A DNA stretch of 64,000 nucleotides, from contig VWZW01000996.1 of NCBI GenBank assembly GCA_013397115.1, positions 322,092 through 386,091 of the forward strand, in the 5' to 3' direction. The stretch is from Edolisoma coerulescens. Its lineage: Eukaryota > Chordata > Aves > Passeriformes > Campephagidae. Made by a program: the position numbers and the translations under genes. The notes below the pieces were generated by a model. The model searched no databases, was not told the origin of the DNA, and was given only the letters and a program-made list of their open reading frames with translations. Positions 1 to 11,913 of the stretch are shown piece by piece (the stretch's first letter is position 1; the number at the start of each line of letters is the position of its first letter).

Positions 1-786
1 GAGCAGCACAACTACAAAACTGAAAATAAAATCAGCTCATGTTAAATCTGAGGAAGACTTCAAGCTGAAACATGTTTATGGGGTCTAACCCAGCAGTTAG
101 TTATGAAGCAGCACTTAAGCAAAAGGCTTTTGTTCTTATCCAGGATGAAAACTACCAGCATTTCAGATTATGAGGGAACTCTGCTTCTGTGACATGTGCT
201 AACGCTAGCCCAGGTAGGTTGCTTTTCAATTCAGAGTTCATACTAGTTCCCCTAACTAATTGTAAACTTCCATCTTGAATACATCTTCATAGATGCATTC
301 AGGTATTGCAGTGACAAGCCAATCTTCACCATTCCCTCTCAGTGGTAACATAATTTCAGATAGGTACTTCAAAATGATTATTCTACCCTCCCAGGAAAAA
401 CTCAATTAGCCTTAGGGCCAGGTGGTTTGAATTTGGCACCACTCTGTGTCTTTGCCAGTAGAGATTCCTCAGAAAAAACAGCATGTCATGACAGACTGTG
501 TCCTGGATGCACCCCACTACAGAAATCCCAGACCATATGGAAGCAGCATGCTTTCCCAGAGAGAACTTAACACCATGGTTCATCATCAAAAAGTAAGCAA
601 GAGAAAAGAGAATGGCTAAATTAAACCACAGAGCAGTCTTAACCAGTGATTTTGGGATCAAGTGACTACCTTGGAGTCAGAAGCAATAAGCTGTGCAAAA
701 TATCTGAAGTGTAAAATTTTCTTGCTTCAAAGTGTGATTTTCTCAAGACAGAGGAAATGAAAAATGTTACTTCCTGGTTGCTTTTA

Positions 787-830
787 CTTCCCCCCCCTTC
801 CCCATCTCCCTCCCTCTCCCCATCTCCCTC
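787..830 (-). other. G-rich run with G-quadruplex potential on the DACH1 sense strand
   Basis: The plus strand has C-runs at 790-797, 800-803, 808-810, 812-814, 818-821 and 826-828 separated by 1-4 bases. On the minus strand, the DACH1 transcript strand, this gives at least four G-tracts of three or more with short loops, the standard pattern for a G-quadruplex. Confidence 0.7.
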
Positions 831-979
831 AGCTTTCCACTTACACCGTTTCTTGTCAATAGCAACACACTAATGGCATTGTACAAGTCACTTGCAGGAC
901 ATTCCCTGGAACAGTGTTTAAGATGCTGGTTACCCATGCTCAAGGTGAACTTAGACTGAAAAAATTTCAGAACAGGCTA

Positions 980-1001
980 CTAGTACAGTAACCTGTACTA
1001 G
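980..1001 (+). repeat. Perfect inverted repeat, 9-bp arms, 4-nt loop
   Basis: CTAGTACAG (980-988) and CTGTACTAG (993-1001) are exact reverse complements around TAAC. Confidence 0.9.
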
Positions 1002-1140
1002 CACTCTATTCCTCTACAAGGAATGGAGTCCACAATATGCAAATAAAATTAATTGGTTTGCTTATCACAGAAGAGCAACTGATCATTCCTTGTATATACA
1101 TTAAATCATAATAAGAGACACAAACCAACTCTATTGCAGG

Positions 1141-1225
1141 AACTCAGCTCTGGAGTAGTCTCCCAGGATGGTGGATGTATTTAAATGGTCTTTACAAGCA
1201 TATTTTGATATGAGAGCCCGAAAAG
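1141..1225 (+). repeat. Possible CR1 fragment
   Basis: CTGGAGTAGTCTCCCAGGAT then GGTGGATGTATTTAAA resembles the CR1 region upstream of its 3' end (…TCTCCCAGGGAGGTGGTGGA…GGTATTTAAA). The match is short and degenerate and no 3' tail follows. Confidence 0.33.
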
Positions 1226-3659
1226 GCAGATTTTAAATCCCATCTAGTAGTATCCCTAATGCTACGGTACTTTAGTAGAAAGAGAGGCAAGAACTGTGTA
1301 TATCCTGAATATATTTATTGAATATCTGGCCTGGTAAAATTCATTTGGCTACACAGTTAATTTTAGCTGGAAAATCTATGGAGTCAATGATTTTGCAAGA
1401 ATATGAAAAAACCTAGAGGGAAACCTTATAAAATGAGGATTCTTCTGTGCACTGAATGTTTAAGATCAAGCTCTGGAACTATTGGCCATTTGGAACTGGA
1501 ATAGAACTGATATTTGTATGTTTAATAGTGCTTTAGCCTTTCAATATTTTAGCATTGGGAACCAGATTGCATCAGATGGCATAGTCACTGCAGAGAAAGT
1601 GACTGTGATTGTCACAACAAATTTGATGGCAAGGTTGAAAATGGAACTGATCCTCTAGTCAGTGTACTACTTTTATGATGCTCCCAGTATTTCCAGTGAA
1701 GCCAAGGAGTCTGATCCAACCACATTATTTTATGTCCAATTCATCAATGTGCAAAGATACTGTTCTCTCTCCAACAGCTAAGAGTGTATATCTTTGAGTC
1801 AGAGTATAAAGCTAAAAATGAAAGCAAATTATTGCTGCTTTTTATTTTATGTTTATATTCAATATAGCTTCATTACTTGAAAGGAGTTGTTGCCAGCATA
1901 TTGCAGCATGAAACAATATCATGAAAAATACATGTCTTTTAATGCAACGGTTGCACCGACAGTTTGTCACAGGCAAAATCTGCAGAATCAACACAGAGAC
2001 TGAATAAACAAGTCAAAACTTGAATTATCTAATACAGCATTGTATATTTTCAACAATCCATATTCTAATTTCATGCACATAAAGCAGCACTGTAAATTTT
2101 TTGGTCCTGCCTTCATAACACTTTGTTTCCAAGGCCAGCTGTAGCACGTTATGATCCATCCTTTCTAACATCCATGACAAAACACACTATTATGCTATTG
2201 CTGCTTTTCCTAAGCTATTAGAGGCTGCATCACTTTTAAAAAATAAGGCTGACAAGAATATAATAGAAAAAATGTTTTTACAATTACTGGTACACACTTT
2301 GTGTTTCTCAACTAGGAAAAACAAAATGACATCACATTATCATTATATATGCTGCTGTCTCCCAGGATGTCCTTCAGGTGTTACAGAACCCTACAATGAG
2401 CAAAAGCAAAATATTTCTCTTTAAAGCTAGCAGTCTATTCTATAGAATATATTTTCCTCTTTACAAGCCAGCTGGCAGTTCACTGGAAGAATACTTATTA
2501 TAGATATATGCTGACAGCAAATTTTAGCTCAGATAGAATGTGATGCTGGCTAAGTAGTCCTTCCAAATGTGTTAATTTTGGTTTCACTTCCTTTATACTT
2601 CCTTTTCTTAGCTGATTTTTTTCTTAATTTCATAGGAACTTGAGATACTAATAGAGATGGGTCAAATTCCACATCAAATCCATGGGAAAGCCAAATGCTT
2701 GAATTACACAAAGGCTAAATTGTTTTATTTTATTCTTAATCATATCAATATAAAAATAACCATGGCAAGAAAACACTGTTTTTAGAATTAATGTAGATTT
2801 AACATAGTAATTGCTTGCTTTTCTGATCTACAATATGAAATTTATATGAGCATTACAGACAAATTAAAAATTTATCTTAAAATAAAGTATTATAAATATT
2901 TCCTATTTCTCAAGGACACAAAAATGCCTTTTTAAAAATATTAATGCCAAAGAGAGAAAGGACAAAACCTAAAATCTTTGGCCACTTTTGAATAAAACCA
3001 TCGGACCCTCAGCTAGTTAAAGTTAATACAGCTTTATTAATGGCAAGGTTATCTTTTTTTTTTCTTTATTTTCTTTTTCTTCAGCTGACAAAATAGAGCA
3101 ATTAAGCTGGAGTGATATTTTAGGAAGATGATTGCCTTCTTAACTCTTAACACTGCACAAAGGGCTGCCTGCCTGATAAAATCTCACTGTACAGTTTTAT
3201 TTACATTTTTAGTCTAACTGCTTTTTTGCCTCTTGAATATTTTAAGTGAGTGTTAAACTCTCATTCTCCTTAACAGGATTTCTGACCCCTCAGTTAGTTT
3301 AGGATTATAAAAGAGAGACTGTCCCGTACTAAACCAAAATGCTGTCACTCGGTAATATACCACTTCTGATCTAATGCAGAATAATTAACGTAAGTCAGTC
3401 TATTAAATTTTTCTCATATGATGATTCAGGTAAGCTACCTTTACACAAAATTTAGGCTATCAAGTTTGCTAAATCCCATAAAATATTTTTCCATCTATTT
3501 CCCTGTACAAGATTTGAAACTAACTATAATTAGCCGATAATAGTTGTAAATTGCTGTATCTTGCATCACTTCTCTTTGCCACTTTTTAATGCTTAGGACT
3601 CTGATCCATCACCAAAGAAAATATAAAAGCAGAAGTTAATAACATAACTGAACTTCTAC

Positions 3660-3775
3660 TGTGCCTTTCATCCAAGATCCAGAATACTTTACAAATATTA
3701 ATTAAGTTTCACAACACCCTTTTGTGACACCAAAGCTTTGGTGCTGCCATCAAGAAATCAGTATGTATTATTTCT
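3660..3775 (+). repeat. Ancient L2/MIR-type repeat tail
   Basis: GTGCCTTTCATCCAAGATCC followed by an ACTTTACAAATATTAATTAA segment and TTTCACAACACCCT matches the widespread amniote motif in which ATCCCAAAGCGCTTTACAAA and CCTCACAACACCC precede a GTATTATT segment. Here the end is only GTATGTATTATTTC (3762-3775). It is probably the partner segment of the element class seen at 54.3 kb. Confidence 0.5.
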
Positions 3776-6469
3776 TTCTTTATGCATAAAAACTTGGTTT
3801 CGGCTTAAGGCATTGGTTAAAAATGCACTGAAGCACGCAAAATGAGCTATTCCTTTGCCATTCAGTGCAAAACATCAGATGTAAAGCATATAAGCAACCC
3901 CAACAAATGGTACTATTTTAATTGGGAAATCGATATTATCCATTCGATTCTTTGCTGAAAAATGTAAAATGGGCAAAACAGTGACTCCTTAGCATATACT
4001 TCTTGTGACTGTGTCAAATGCTACATCAATTCTTTGCAATGAGACAATCTTGGAGTATAATTACAACCCTTGCCATAAAATGGATTTATTGTATGGGAAA
4101 AAAATTCCATACATGACAAACAACAACAACCACAAAGAAATTACTTTCTCCCCTCCAGAAACTGAATGCAGCTTTTCTGGAATATGACTGAGATTACTAA
4201 ATTTGTAGTAGTCTATAGTGGGGTACTCTAATTATTATTTATAACGGGATGAAGTCTACTCCCTCTGCTGAGGGTCAAGGGTGACAAGCACAGACGCGGA
4301 TGTCTACACTGAAGACTTCTATGCTACATCAAGTTAATTCCAGCCCATGTCTTGTTCGCAAGCATGACTACATTTAAAAGGCAAAACATTTACTACTTGT
4401 CCATTACAAATCAGTAACAATACAGTTATAAAGTTACAGTAATCTAATGCAACTGTATGAGTAATATGATACTATTTTCCCTTCTGGAGTTCTGTGATAC
4501 TTCATCTACCTCTTGGCACTTCATCTATCTCTTTTTCTATCTCTCAGTTTGTGGCTGCTTTTGTTCTTATTTCAGAGTTTTCAGAATGCTTCTCTGACTC
4601 TTTTTTCATGCCTTGTGCCTTGTGTAGTAGCATCCAAATGAAACAAATGCTGCAAAGCTTCAGTATTAATGCAGAATTCAAGTTCTCTTTTCTACATTTG
4701 AGAGTCATGCTTTATGCAGCTTTCAAAACTGTACAGAATTATATGAAACAGAAAAGGAATTGTCAAGCTTGGATATTTTTCCAGAACTGATGCAAAATTA
4801 CCCATTTCTAACATTAGTAGTTACAAGAAGTGACTGAAATGCAGCTGCTCGTAGTGAGATTACTGTCACAAGTGATGCTGGAATTCTGAGGCAAGCAAAA
4901 AGGAAAATACACAACACATGAGATTCATCACGTTAACTTCAGACACCTGCACTGTACGTAGCTACATTTGAGCTGGTTTAGCAGACTCCCTTTATAATCA
5001 AGGAAGAAATTGGAAGTTGTGATTCTTTTTCTTCAAAGGGAGAGATGTGTCTATTACTCTTCATTGACTTTAATAGGAGTCCAGCCAAATAGCTCAGATA
5101 AAGACATCTACCCCACAAATGTGTGAAGTGGAACATATCCCTCCCACTGATATTGTTTGGGTATTTTATAGATAATTACATTGCCTCAGCAGCTATTCCA
5201 CACCTTCATAACACAGAGCAATATCTATACTGCCATTATGGTATCAGCAAAGTCCCACTATATCTTATCAGTTGAAAAAATCATAGGATAATGTAGTAAA
5301 GAATATATGACTCTGTATACAATCTTGATAGCTTAAACATCACATTTATTAAATTCTAAAGCACTCTTAAAGAGCACCTACTTTTCGGTCTCTGCAGGGC
5401 TGGCTTTCTCAGGTATTGCATGTCTAAAATGAATGCAAACACATTAATGTGTTTATAAACTCCTTGTTCAAGGATTTAAGCAAATGCAGGCATATTGAAA
5501 ATCAGTAAAAATCCCATTGTGCTGTTTCACTGTGCAAATATAATTTCTTGTATTCTAAATCCCCAATCATTTCCTTATTTCAAGTATATTTTCATTCTTC
5601 CAATAATATTGTACTCATCCTTGAAGTAAGCGAAACTCCTTTTCACCCATCTTACCATGCACAGTGTTAACATTCTGTTTAGACACTATTTTAACCATAC
5701 TTTGTCTTCTTTGTCCACAGACGCTATTTCCAGCAATATTAAGTAGCTGATAGATTACTTTGGGATTTTAGGTAGTCCTCGTTTTCAGTAATAGCCTTCA
5801 GCTCTGTCCCAAAACACCCAATCATTGTCCTCTTATACCTGTTCTTTTTTACAGAAACAGCTCTTTATTTCTTCTAATCTCCTCACAGTTCTATATTCAA
5901 ATTTTGCACAAATATTTTTATTCTGCATGTCTGGCTATTTTGGATACTGTCTCAAAGTTGCTGATCACCACAGCCAGGACAGTCCTTTGTAACTTACATT
6001 CATCAGTCTTACTCCAGATTCAATCATCAAATGCCAGGCAGTAACTCACCAACTCTTTTTTTTTTTTTCTCAACTGTTTGTCTTGTATATACTGACCCCA
6101 TATCATGTACAAGCTCCTGCAGTAGTTTAAATTCCAACCTATGATGCTAGTCTCTTTTCCTATGCATAATATCTGTTCTATAAAAGCTCTTAGGTATCAC
6201 AGGTTGGCAATAATAAAAAAATACCAAAATATTTAACTTGTCATCCCTATTTGTAAAATATAAAAACCAAAAAATTATCATCAATGAAGATAAAATTGAA
6301 ATAATTTTAAAGCCCTTGAAAACTTTTGCTAGAGGGAATAGGGTTTCTCCAATTTTAAATGTTGCTGTAGTCAAAATGACACAGAATGTGCAATAATGTG
6401 TTTGTTTTTGAGATACTGTAGGTCTGAAGAGATTTTTTTTGTACACTTCAATTATAAAAACATTTAAAA

Positions 6470-6730
6470 CATACAAACTTGTGCAATTTTTATTTTAATG
6501 AAGATGAGAAGTTCATTAACGAAGATAAATATTTCATTAGATGTTAAATAAAACAAAGAGATTTTTTGGCTTCTCTCAGCACAAAATTCCTTTGAAAGAT
6601 TAATTAATACATGCAAATTATGCAAATTAGACCCATGCAAATATTTTATGAAGACAATTAAGGGAACCATTAATTACTGCTTTTTTTGCTTCAGTGAGAT
6701 TCATTCATTTAATTTTAATTTCACTTTAAC
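6470..6730. promoter_or_regulatory. Candidate enhancer with three POU octamers and SOX/TCF/homeodomain sites
   Basis: Three perfect octamers ATGCAAAT begin at 6611, 6620 and 6635, all in the same orientation within 32 bp. Next to them are CCTTTGAA (6589-6596, TCF/SOX-like), AACAAAG (6552-6558, SOX-like), TAATTAAT (6601-6608) and a TTAATTA at 6670-6676 (homeodomain-like). The octamer is the established binding site for POU proteins such as OCT1 and the BRN family. DACH1 introns and flanking deserts are known for long-range conserved enhancers, so an intronic neural or limb enhancer is a reasonable inference. Function and conservation cannot be shown from one sequence. Confidence 0.45.
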
Positions 6731-8371
6731 TGTTTTGATGTATAATCTTGCAGCTAAGAACTTTATCTTTCCTAGTGGGTCACTTAAACTTATAAATTTC
6801 ATCAAGTGAGCAGCAACAGAAATCTGCAAAGATATTCTCTGGGCTATGTTTAGTATCAAGAGAAATTTTTGACACAATGCACTCCTAGAAACTGCAAAAC
6901 TGGAAGGGAATGTGAGCTCATTCTTGGACAAGGTTCAACTGCTGGAAAAGCAATTAATTTGCTTTGGCTGTGCTAATATAGGGGAATTAGAAAGTGTGAC
7001 ACAAGACAAATAGAAATAATTAGTTCTCCAAAATGATGTTCTCATTAATATGGTTTGAACAGTAGAAATAAAAAACATTATTGTGGCATGTCTGCATTCT
7101 GTCCCTAGCCACAGGAGGTACGAAAATGCAAGATACAGCATTTTTTTCACCTTTGTAGTTTGTGTGGTGGTGGCATTTATTTTCATTTTTTATTGTAGGT
7201 TTCAAGAAAGGCAAATTGTGGACCTGATCCTGTTATCTAAAACCTACTGTACTTGCATAAAGCATGAGGAATCTCTATGCTTCTTTCTGTGAAAAGATGA
7301 AGCTATAAACATAACTGACTAGGCTTTTCACAACAATACACTCCAATTCCTAAACTGAAACTTTTATTTCAATATCTTTCATTTAAATCATATTTTATTA
7401 CATGCAATACCCAAGGTATAATGTGTTTTTTCTGCAGCTTAAGCTCCTTTAGTAAAAAGGATGCTCTAGCAAGAGAGTTACAATATCCTCTCCAAATCCG
7501 ATAACATAATTTTCTTTTTCCATAACATGAATATACACACATTCATTTCACAAAGTACAACGAGGTGGATTTTCAGTTGCTTTCCTTAACACTTACACCA
7601 ATACAAAGCAGGTTTTCTACAAGCAGTGAAAATCACTAGCTGGCAGTCTTTACAAAAACAGGCTGCTAGAAGGCTGTTAAGAACATCTGCTCGCTTACAC
7701 TGTGTATTTCTTAGCTTGTTGCAGGATTAAAGGTATGGAAGACTATATGGCCCCTTTAAAATACTAAACTTTCCCCTCCCCTGCAGGTTTACTGAAGGCA
7801 CCTCCCTTTGAAAGTTTTGCTGTCTACACACCTTTTACCTGGAATCAGATATTAAAGTGCAATGACTCGGTATCATTTATTTCTTATTTCAGTTAGGTGG
7901 CAAATCTATAGCATCTGACAGAAAAAGAGGTTTTTCCTCTTTAAATACAAGGAGAGAAAATGTGGCCATGTGTTAACATTTTTTGAAAGCTGATTACCAC
8001 AATTAACAAAATCCTCAAGTGCAATTACCACAGAGATTTAGCAAAGTCACCCAATAAAATTTCTAGAACTCACAGTGTAATAATTTATTATAAAAATCCT
8101 AATATCTTTAGGGATATTACTGATGAAAAGTTAAAATCTATGAAACCTTCCTATAGCTACCTATTGCTTCATAACATGGATATAATAAGTCCATGTTCCT
8201 AATTTGCTAAGAATATATCAAATACATGGATGAATGATCACAATTCTTGCAAAATGCTGGGAAATGCCTTCTTCCTTGACCATCAATTCTGTTGCCAGTC
8301 AGCTGATTTCTTGAAACTTTTATTAAATGTGTCTGTGTTAATGACTTCTATATAAACAAATATTAGAACTA

Positions 8372-9526
8372 GCACCTCATACCATATCTGGTAGATTCTA
8401 GACTAGTATTTCCTAAAAAGCTTTTGGCTCTTTGTTGGGATCTTCTTATTCTCCACATTGCTAACTTCTTTCTCAGTTTGACATTTTTTGCTTCTTCCTC
8501 AACTTTCTGTTTTAATTTCTGAGGCTGCAATCTTCCTTGCATTGTCTCTCTCTCCGTACTTTGTATCTGAGTAGTCTAATCCATAAACTGAAATTCAGTC
8601 ACCATATCCATGTTGACAATTGACACAGCCCTTTGTACTCCAGGTCTGTTCCCTTCTGTCTGACATAAAACCTCAGTCTGCTTTTCTGATCCTCTGTGTG
8701 AATGTGTCGCTGCTCTGACAATCTTAGTTTGAGAAAACAGAGCTGTTAATCATTCACCCCTTCAAATTCCTCCTCATCTTCCCCACTACTACTACTGTTA
8801 GTCACTATGAACTACTCTTTTAATCTTGTCTGTCAGTAAAGTTCAAAATCAAGGTATCCTGTTTGTTTGTAACTTCTGACTCTTCATTACAACACAGTGT
8901 CTAAATTTATTCTCATAAAAAGTCTCTGCCCCTCATTCTCCTATCTCTCTTTCTAGCTATATATTCACATGATGTTTCTCCTCATATTTCACCTACTAAA
9001 GTTTCTGTCTCAGTTGTATAAACAAATTTGTATGGCAAAAATATTTTCCTAGTCTGCTTCTTTGAATTGTCACTCTCTTCTAATTCCTTCACTGGCTCTT
9101 CCCTTTTAAGTAGAAACACAGTACTTGAAAGGTTTTGCTTTACCCTTCACCTTGTGCATTACTCCTCATCAAAATGCTTCAGACTGGAGTGATACTTCCG
9201 AATAAGCAACCTCATAGTGTTGTCCACAGTTAAGAAGTCCCTCATGCAACGCTTACAGGATGAACTCACTACAACCCTTCAGGTCTGAAGCCTGGATTTG
9301 CAGGCGAGTCTCACAGAAAGACCTGAGATCAGGAATGGTGCCTGAATCCATAATGTGATCAGAATACAGGTTCATGGACGTATATAACTTCCCAAATAAA
9401 ACGAAGGCATTTGCCAGTACAGTCACTAACATCTCATAGTCATCATCTCCCCTCAATATTTGTGCAAATTTTAAGGGAAGTGACATCATTCGGTTACATT
9501 CCTTCAATAACTTTTGTTTACCTGGT
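8372..9526 (-). pseudogene. Decayed protein-coding-like tract, identity unknown
   Basis: I do not recognise the protein. Reading leftwards on the minus strand, about 90 codons are open down to 9253 (starting near 9526, with SLPLKFAQIL, VTVLANAFVLFGKLY and DLRSFCETRLQIQASDLKG). Another frame continues with CMRDFLTVDNTMRLLIRKY up to a stop at 9159-9161. A third open piece lies at 8985-9117 (KREEPVKELEESDNSKKQT). Finally one frame runs from 8749 to 8372, 126 codons broken by a single TAG at 8576-8578, ending in a Lys/Glu/Gln-rich, helix-like part (KLKQKVEEEAKNVKLRKKLA). Several CpGs remain although CpG is rare around it. This pattern suits a frameshifted processed pseudogene. Alternatively the first piece is an unannotated exon, since it sits between an AG (before 9526) and a GTAAGC donor (9253-9258). 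Purine-rich composition could also mimic coding, so confidence is limited. Confidence 0.37.
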
Positions 9527-11891
9527 CATGAATGGGACAGTAACTTCAATACTATTGTAGGGGACATAGGTAGGGATGATCACATTAAAAGATTTAATTA
9601 ATACTATTGTCCCAGTGCTGGCATAACATCAATTTACCTCTTACAAGAAGCACACTAAAATACTTTTCCACATAAAACATTGCTGTGGACATAACATACT
9701 TGTGGACAGATTTGCATTTGATGTCTCAGGTGTAATTAAATGTTACATCTTCTTTGTGTTTTTGACTGAAACATTTAAAGGACAGGGCAGTAAGGCATAC
9801 ATGCTTTCAGCTCCTGAAGCACAGAAAGCTCATACTGGTTTATCTTCACTTCTATGAAAAAAAGTATAGCAGGTATTAAGCTTGTGTGTACACAAGAAAG
9901 ATGAAGAAAAAAAGTTCAGTGCAACTTTGAGTTAGGAAGCTGGTAGAACCTACACTAATTAAATAATCCATTCTCCACTACTGTATCTTCAAACCTTTGA
10001 AATGCCTTTATGCAAGGTGTTTTAACCAAACTGGTTATATTTATGTAGAAGTACCAGAATCTAGAATTCATGTCAGGTCTTTTTACAGAAGATGAATACA
10101 AAGGGTCAACTTGGTATGCGAGTAGCATTCATGTAAAATCAAGTAATAATCAAATAATGCTAGGCAGCATATATTGTTGTATTTTCAAAGCTTTGTCTAA
10201 CAAAGAAAAGACTTGAAAATACTTAGACCAGGTGCACTTTTCTTGTCTAATGACTTTTTTTGTCATTACCCTGATATTCACAGAGGTTAGCCATCAGTCT
10301 GAGCAAGTGCAGAGCAAGCGCAGATGCTGTGCTCCATGTATTCTGTTAGCATGGAGTTTTGGGACATAAATCCTGTCACTGATATTCAAGTTGGTAAATT
10401 CCATCTAGTTTTCCACATGCCTGTACAATGAGAAAGCATGAAAGAACATATAATAGGGAGGGCAAAACATGAAGGGCAGAACAAAATCTTTAGCTCTTGC
10501 AAGATTTAGTTCAGTCTGATACACCCCAGATTTCTGATATATCCATGATCAAGCTCCTTAGCCCCTCTATGATGTAAAGATAATTGCTTTGTTCTGCATC
10601 ACAGGAGTATTTCCTGATGTGAAGACTAAATCCATTAAAGACTGCAAAGTTGTTCAGATATTACAATGATAAAATTTCTAGTAGATTTCCAGTTATTCCT
10701 GGCATAGCTCAAAACAATTTATCTGAGACAGCCATAAGGCTGCAAATTGGAATGAGGAACACAAATAAAAAAATGAGTAAGTATCTATTTACTAAAACTT
10801 ATATTCATCCAGAAACATTATAATAGATTAAGTTTCCTCTGAAACTAAATAACCAAAATTTAAGGATCTAATTTTGGACTAGCTAATTTTTGTAGATTTA
10901 CAAAATGAGTGTTTTGTCATTAATGATCTGTCCTTAAACAATTTCTCAGAACTATTATGCACAAACACGGTTTCCCTCAGCTTGATGCCTAATTTTGTTT
11001 TGTTTCAATGTACTTATTTACACTAGCAATTGAAAAGACTTACACACTCTTAATAAATAACTTCTGTTGAATATCTGCTAAAGACCAACTTCGCTTCTTT
11101 AGCTGTTTTTTTAATATGATTACTCTTGCAAGCTTCACGGCCAAAAAGAATTATTTGTTTCAAATCAGAAAGAAAGAGGAGGCAGCTATGAAAAGATTTT
11201 ACTATTGAATGTACAGATAGAAGTCAAAGATACTCCAAAGAATAGAGAAAGTACTAGAATATGCTAAGACACATGAGCAAAGTTCAGGGCTGTCATATCC
11301 AGGACCATTTATTTATTTGACCAAATAGCTGCTTTTGAGTTACACATGGTAAATATTATCAGATCCTTTTGAAAGTCAGTCAGTTTGGGCTTCTTTAAAA
11401 ATAATTAAAAACAATTAAAAACCATGACTTTTTCTCCCTATTTCGCTTTTTCCTACCTTAGTCAAATGCTATGTTAAATACAAGCTAGTCCGCAAATAAC
11501 AGCAGAGCAAGATCTAAAGAAATTATCTCATGAATCTTTGTGTGTAAAAATAATAGGAGTGGCATAGGACTTCCTTTTAGAATTAAAACAGCAATAAATA
11601 TATTTTTATTAAATATATATAATAAACGATGATTTTCCATTTAATATAACACAAGTATAGAAAGTCGTATGTTCAAAGGCATTCTAAATGAGCAAAAGGG
11701 GTGGGTTCAACATCTGGTATGATTTGAGTCAGCCTTCCGCACCCTGTAAGGCTTCCAGATGCTGCTCCAGAAAGGCAAGAATCTTCTGGAGGCATGATGC
11801 AGATATCTCAGATGCACTGAAGCATCTCAAATAGCACAAGTCATCTACTTGTGGACAACAAAATAACTTTTTAAATAGTGTGAGAATTAAG

Positions 11892-11913
11892 GTTAAGATA
11901 AGAATATCTTAAC
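11892..11913 (+). repeat. Perfect inverted repeat, 9-bp arms, 4-nt loop
   Basis: GTTAAGATA (11892-11900) and TATCTTAAC (11905-11913) are exact reverse complements around AGAA. No known hairpin RNA gene is suggested. Confidence 0.9.

Noticed and set aside
4113..4121. ATACATGAC, examined as the reverse complement of the terminal GTC-ATG-TAT of DACH1.
   Set aside because: The next codons on the minus strand do not give the expected Leu-Lys-Thr-Thr and no acceptor is placed correctly.
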